Source: Onchidella celtica
Lineage: Eukaryota; Mollusca; Gastropoda; Systellommatophora; Onchidiidae
Length of the DNA stretch: 64,000 nucleotides
Assembly (NCBI GenBank): GCA_963931925.1
Contig: OZ007570.1
Location: 56,901,321-56,965,320, forward strand
Direction: 5' to 3'
Made by a program: the position numbers and the translations under genes. The notes under the pieces were generated by a model. The model was not told the DNA's origin. It saw only the letters and a program-made list of their open reading frames with translations, and did no database searches. The stretch's first letter is position 1, and each line of letters opens with the position of its first letter. Of this stretch, positions 58,520 through 64,000 are shown piece by piece.

Positions 58520-58755
58520 CCCTGATAGCATAATTCATTTTTGACGCTTTTGAGATATTAAGAAAGAAAAACTTTTTCTTTGACTGTCATTTGGTGACTT
58601 ATGCCATTATAATTTTATTGGATTATTACATTTTCCTATTGGTGCATTTCTTTTTCTTTAACATTATCTGGCAGTCCTCATGCCCAGGTATGCAATGAAC
58701 TATCCATTGCCGTTTGTCAGAAGTCTGACATAATTAATATGTCATTATCATAGAG
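58520..58755 (+). mobile_element. MITE family D, copy 3
   Basis: GAGATATTAAG, GTGACTTATGCCATTATAA, TTTTATTGGATTATTACATT, GTCATTATCATAGAGCAGTG; same orientation as copies 1 and 2. Confidence 0.75.
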
Positions 58756-60469
58756 CAGTGACGATTTTTATTTTTCATTTGAATCACAAGATCAGAGATT
58801 GTACTTCGGTTATCAATGTCTAATTCCATTTATTCGTAGAAAATATTACGGTTTTTAAAGGAGGCACATTTTGAGTTATGTGGCTGGAAGAGACGAGCGA
58901 ATCTGTGAATGACTCAAATTGATAACAAGAAGCCGATTCTGTTAAATTAGATGTTCCACGAAGCTTTTTAAGGAAGGTACAGAAAGTTTCTCTCGTCTTA
59001 ATTAAATTTGTTTGTTTTTGTTTCATCCAAAGGGCAACGTAAACTTTAGTGCAAGATCTAGGAAATGAACATCTCCAAATTATTTCTGTCTAGGCTTGAA
59101 GAGATGTCGAAGTGTAAACTTGGGGTAGACGAACCAGTCTAAAAGGAGCATTATGATTTATTATTCATAACCACCAATCGGCAATTCACTTTTGGAGACG
59201 GATTTGGCAGTCGAACTCACTGGTCGGGTCGTACATCTCAGGAAAATAGCGAGAAACCCATGCTATTTACGTCAGAGACACATGCGTCCACTCCCCTCCT
59301 AATGATCCTAGGCCCAGAAAGGTCCAAGGAACATTGTACGTGATACCAGTGTTCACATGTCCTGATTTTCAATAAAATATAGCATTTTCGGTGTAATTTG
59401 ATAAACATGAGAATAGAACTCAGGACATCCTGGAATTTGGTTTGCTTTATTGCGTAACGAAACAAGTGGAAGGGGGGGGGGCGTTTTAAATCTGTAACTG
59501 CCGAGTTGTCTGGGAGAGACGCGTCAAACCAGGCCAGCCAAGGGGTCAGTAATTTAATCTACCCGTAAATGCGGACGTCTACCCCGGATGTTCAGACTGG
59601 CTCGCCCAGAGACCTTTGGACCGACTTGAAGCAAGCTTGGCAGCTGTGGTTTCTGAATCGGCGGTTCTTTGCTCCGAAGGGATAAAGGTCTGGTGTGGAG
59701 GATTGGGACATGGTTATACTCTATAAGAATTCTTGAGACATAGTGCGGCTTTGACATGCGCAGGGCGTATAGTTATTGTAATGAGACCAACAACGACATT
59801 AGATAGACAGGAAAAAAATTACATGGTCAAAACGTGGGCGGGATATTAATTTCGCGACGAAATTAAACTCTCTTTAAGTTTGCACTAGCGCTCTCGGGGC
59901 AGTTTCTTCAGTTCATTTGAGAACCAGACACCAGAAAAAGAAACTTGGGTCTTTCGCCTAACAGAAATGGCCATTGAACTGATGCAATTATCTGTGATCG
60001 TATCATGTGCTCTAGTGATGAGGGCGTTGGTTCGGGGTCAAGCACTCTGGGGATCTAACTTTTTTCTTTTTTTCTGTACAAGTAAACGGCGCATCGAATC
60101 ATCCATTGTTTGAGTCAGAGAAATTCAGATTTGACAAAATATTAGATATTGCTGTATACAGGGATTTTCTGTGACAAATGGAATTAAGAATCTGAGCATT
60201 GCCTGCAGGTTTACTATCCTCCCTGGGTTGCGCCGAGATTTTTTCTAGGGAGCTATATTGACTGCAAAGCCCTGATCGAAGATAATATAAAGACATTCCA
60301 CCACTGAGCCCTTGTTAGCTCGGAATTGTTGTTTGACATTAATTGTGTCATCAAAAGTGAAATGTTGAGGGTCAAAAAAATCTTCATCAGTATCTTGCTA
60401 TTTAAAAAAAAAAAAAAACCAATAGTAAAATAAAATCGAACAAAAGTGGTGGAAGTTTATTCTGGGAAG
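58756..60469. other. Unassigned region
   Basis: About 1.7 kb without a recognised gene or repeat, apart from a poly-G at 59473 and a poly-A at 60402. Confidence 0.4.
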
Positions 60470-60580
60470 AAAGAGAAGGAAAGAGGGAGAGAGAGGGGGG
60501 GAGGAGAGAGAGAAAGAGAAAGGGACTGGAGCACAGGTTTAGCCCGGGCAATGCTGGGTACTTCATCCAGCTTTAAATAA
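60470..60580. repeat. GA microsatellite beside CCGGG terminus
   Basis: A GAGAGAGAGGGG tract (60480-60520) sits next to TTTAGCCCGGGCAATGCTGG and GTACTTCATCCAG, the inverse of the motif at 12599, which also neighbours a (CT)n run. The shared pairing suggests the microsatellite travels with, or grows from, a mobile element end. Confidence 0.5.
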
Positions 60581-61300
60581 AAATAACTATAACATTCCGA
60601 GAACCGGATATTCAGGTCACCGGTTTTATACCTTTCTCCCACGTGGGTGTGCATTATTATTTACAGAGGCAAGATACGTTCGTTTAATGTTATTGGCTCA
60701 GATACTTATAGAAATAATATCTGGTGGCTCGAGACGATAAAAAAGTGTTTGGAAATAAACTTGCGTCGTTACTGAAGTACATCTCTGAGATAAAGAAAAG
60801 AGAAGTGTTGGTCAGATAACTAAATTATAGAAATATCCGGTGGCTGGAGACGATAAAAAATGTTTGGCATTAATAAATTTGCAACGTTAATATACTAGAT
60901 CATTGAGAAAAATTATGATCATATAAGCACAGAAATCTTTGGCGGCCAGTGATGAAAGAAAACTGTTTGGTTATAAATGTGCAACGTCACTATAGATTTT
61001 TGAGATAAAGAAAGAGAAATATCACGATTGAGTGTAACTTTTACCACGTCAAATGAAATAAAAACAACTCTTCCTGTAGTGAAGGTATATAGACTGATTG
61101 TTATCAGGGACATGGAGATCATGTTTGTTTAGTTTGTCTTATGTCAATGTGTGTTTATCTGTTTGTTTGGGATTGTAACAGAGTCCTCCGACCGTGGTAA
61201 ACAAACATGGAACCAGTGATAGTTGCCTTTAACACACTTAATGTCTTATCTCTCTCCTGCATGCACGGTTGCCCTCCAACGCGGGTCTGCACTGCCGTGA
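60581..61300. other. Unassigned, with weak local repetition
   Basis: The motifs ATAATATCTGGTGGCTCGAG, AATATCCGGTGGCTGGAGAC and GAGACGATAAAAAA.TGTTTGG recur at about 60715 and 60835, and less clearly at 60935, with spacing near 110-120 bases. This is an old diverged tandem array. No gene. Confidence 0.5.
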
Positions 61301-61801
61301 CGTCAGACCAGTGATATCAAAGTGGGCGTGTCGCCCCCTGGAGGCGGGAGGTGATTTTGATTTCCGGCGGGCTGAGGAAGTGTGTGTGGGGGGGGGGGGG
61401 TAAAAACCAAGAAAAGGGCGACGAGGGGCGAACACGATGAAAGAGGGTGTGGGGGTGGGGGGGGGGACATGAGTGAAAGACAATTTGGGGGCAAAATGCA
61501 GCGCAACCACTGATTTGTTCAATAGAGCGTGTACATGGGTTTTATGGACAGAAAAGACCTATTTTTTCACTGCATTTATATAGACTGCTTTCAGTGGTAT
61601 AATGACGGATCAATACGCCTATTGACACTACTAAGGCTTTAAAAAACCTGACGTCAGGAAGTTGTGTGTAATCTGTGTGCTTAAGAAGTGTATCCGTTGG
61701 ATTTTGAGTAGGGATTTGGTGGAGGAGGGGGGAGGGGTGGACGAAACTTTGAAGGCTAACGAAGCGATTGCCTGAAAATGATGAGAACCACTGCGTAAGA
61801 C
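61301..61801 (+). mobile_element. MITE family J, copy 3 (hAT-like) with 8-base duplication
   Basis: The element at 61309-61793 (485 bases) begins CAGTGATATCAAAG and ends GATGAGAACCACTG, short inverted ends of the CAGTGGTTCTCA type common in hAT elements. It is flanked by CGTCAGAC and CGTAAGAC (7 of 8 alike). G-rich runs inside create Pro-rich minus frames that are not genes. Confidence 0.8.
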
Positions 61802-62066
61802 CTTCATGTCGGGCTCGGGTATCGCTATTGTCTGTTGTCAGCGTTGCACGTTCCGAACCGTGATGCCACCATTGCTATGTTTCTTTTAATCTTTCGCCTG
61901 TCCTGTGGTGCATTCTTTTTAGGATAGCGGGATCAACATCGATTCTCTCAAAACCTGTCTTTCGGATTTATTTGAAATTTTGTACAGCTTCATAACAAAC
62001 AATATATTTCGCACTTAAATTTATGGAAATGACGGGTTACTTGTCAAACAAGAGCCTAATTTTGAA
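61802..62066. other. Unassigned spacer
   Basis: Nothing recognised. Confidence 0.4.
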
Positions 62067-62231
62067 TTTATTTTTGGCAGTGGCTACGTTTACGGCAGAT
62101 TAGGCTCATACCCCAATAGATGAAAACAAAGAAAGGAAGCGCTGCTGTACGGACGGGAGTAAAGCCGAACAAAGAAAAATGGTGAGTTCTGTTCGCCGGC
62201 TGCCGAAAACGTAGTCACTGTGTTTATTTTT
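62067..62231 (+). mobile_element. MITE family G, copy 2, with 9-base duplication
   Basis: The element at 62076-62222 is flanked by TTTATTTTT on both sides (62067-62075, 62223-62231). It is about 88% like copy 1, with GGAAGCGCTGCTGTACG and GGGAGTAAAGCCGAACAAAG shared. Confidence 0.8.
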
Positions 62232-62306
62232 TTGCGCTTAGTAAAAAAAAAAAGGTAATAAGTAGATCGAGTTATTAAACAAATTATTTCTACAATAATA
62301 AACTGC

Positions 62307-62687
62307 GGTACAAGCACAGACTAATAAAATACCCAGACTGGATGATCCCATTGTGTGACGTCACAAAACAGCGAAAGGTCATGAACCATCCGCCACATTA
62401 GGTTTAAGGTAGCGACCGACGCTTCAGCATAGCAACAATTTTGAATGACACCTTTTTGACGCGCCTACTAAACGCGGAAGTTTGGTTCCGCACCAAGAAA
62501 TTAATACATGTACAACCAATCTTGACAAACGAAAAGAAATTTCTACTGCAGATAGAAATAGAATCGGAATTTTCCGAGCGGCGGCCATGTTGGTTATACA
62601 GTCGTCGCTCGGGAAATTCCGTAAAAAACGACACAGCCCGAAGCTCGTGTTTCCAGTCTGATTAATTTATTAGTCTGTGGGTACAAG
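62307..62687 (-). mobile_element. MITE family B, copy 3 (hAT-like) with 8-base duplication
   Basis: The element at 62315-62679 is exactly 365 bases like copy 2. GGTACAAG lies on both sides (62307-62314, 62680-62687). It is very similar to copy 2, so family B moved recently in genome terms. Confidence 0.93.
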
Positions 62688-63100
62688 TGATGAATGTTGT
62701 CATGTAAAACACGCAAAAGTGTGGAACGCTAAGAGCGTAACTAACGGGAAATACCGGTATAACTTTTATTCGCTCTGAAAAGCAATTTTCAATAAGGATA
62801 ATTAATCTGGAAAGTACGTCATAGTTTCTATTATGAATAATAGTCTAATTCACTCGCCAGGTTCTGTCTTAATTGTTTGACGCCTACGGCTTAGATGGAA
62901 TGTTCATGTAGTCAGTCAGTCAGTCAAAACTGGGAGAGCATTTTCATTATTCATCGTAAAAATCCTGGTGTAATTATTTCTTTTTTCCTTAAAATTCACA
63001 TGAGAGAAACAACCGGGAGAGTCGGAAATATTTATGATTTTGTCTAGTAATAAAATGTAGTCTGACTTCTATATGGGGGGGGGGGGGTGAGGGTAGTGGT
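62688..63100. other. Unassigned spacer
   Basis: Nothing recognised. Poly-G at 63076-63087. Confidence 0.4.
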
Positions 63101-64000
63101 TGTCACGAGCAGAGTTAGGGTCTTGGGGAGCATTCGACTCCACGAGAGGCAGCTAACTCACACTCGGACACAACCACACAAGAAAAGTATTAAACAACTA
63201 GAGTATATATATATGTCAGGCCGGTCAGGCCATGTTTTACATAAATATTAATAAACAAAACAAAAGACAATAGAGGGATATTCAAAGCAATAAATTCTAA
63301 TTACTAACTTAATCTATGATATTTCATGTAATTATGGTTCCTTATTGGATGTACTGCAATCAATAGCAAATAGGTATATTATACGAAACTAGATATCAAT
63401 TTAAAGTGACAGTTGAGTCGCCACTGGCCAGTCGCCAGGCAAACTCTCCCTAAATCATATGGGCTTGAATGTTAGGAGAGCCCAGTGGATTCCAAGCCTA
63501 CAGAAGCACACTTCGGCTTGTAGGTAATTATGCAGTTGCAAAAAAAACTATTTATATATATGCACAATCATTATTCAATTCATCAACAATGTGCCATATT
63601 ACTTCAATCATACTATGGAAATAATTCTATAACACAGGCCACTCGTCGTCGAGTGCCAGCTGGGGTTTCCTTAGACTTCCTATGAGGCTGTGGTTCTCTC
63701 TCTATCTCTGATCTTCTATTATGCTTGAACTAATAAGATATATTACCATTGGTCACGCCTACTGGTAGGCGCGAACATCAAAATAGCGCAGCGTGGGCTT
63801 TCAAAGGTCAGCCCACTCAGACCTTTCTTTCTAGAGCTCAGTCAGTCCGTTAGCAAGGACTTCTAGTCTTCAAACCACACAGTTCAGGTACTGGCCAACC
63901 GGAGATACTTCACGACACGATGCTTCTGCTCGTCTGTATTCAATAAATCTGAACGTTACACGATGTTTTATACTATCTGGCTACCCAGCAGTGCTAGTCC
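63101..64000. mobile_element. Possible LTR start, cut by window edge
   Basis: Begins TGTCACGAGC, like the first bases of the solo LTR at 31776 (TGTCACGAG), but shows no similarity after that. It is non-coding for 900 bases and has a late AATAAA at about 63943, as an LTR may. The other end is outside the window, so this is tentative. Confidence 0.3.

Noticed and set aside
59990-60055. tRNA- or SINE-like promoter box (GGTTCGGGGTCAAG)
   Set aside because: No A box at the right spacing, no cloverleaf and no second copy in the window.

Overview
This window reads as intergenic, repeat-dense DNA from a eukaryote, most likely a marine invertebrate and probably a mollusc. That placement is an inference from the repeat content: long GA/CT, GATA/GGAT and TTA microsatellites, many short inverted-repeat transposons, LINE tails and a Gmr1-like LTR element. 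No rRNA, tRNA or CRISPR array was recognised, and no convincing host protein-coding gene. Nearly all apparent open frames lie in microsatellites, transposons or chance frames.

The centre (16.3-24.9 kb) is a nest of mobile elements. A decayed piggyBac element with TTAA target duplications (16345-18128) holds the C-terminal half of a transposase and an inserted LINE tail. About 180 bases on lies a young, nearly whole Ty3/gypsy-type LTR retrotransposon on the minus strand (18315-24859). It has 599-base LTRs that differ at about two sites, a CTGTG target duplication and a tRNA-Pro-type primer site. Its pol has the uncommon Gmr1 order, integrase before reverse transcriptase and RNase H, and its Gag has a capsid that looks related to the SCAN domain.

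The left part (0-16 kb) holds simple repeats, several MITE families, a 90-base tandem array, a nested MITE/LINE block, two near-identical 0.3-kb direct repeats and a perfect 65-base inverted repeat with a 3-base loop. The middle (25-43 kb) holds a 23-base minisatellite joined to a truncated LINE, a GATA/GGAT block, a 1.2-kb solo LTR with a CAACT duplication and more MITEs. The right part (43-64 kb) holds purine-rich tracts, further MITE copies, a foldback element and, at the edge, what may be another LTR.

Non-autonomous families found by comparing the window with itself are named here A (about 250 bases, nine copies), B (365 bases, hAT-like 8-base duplications, three copies), C, D, E (with a THAP-like fragment), G (about 146 bases, 9-base duplications), J (hAT-like) and M. 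Lower-confidence repeats are F, H, I, K and L. These names are local to this annotation.
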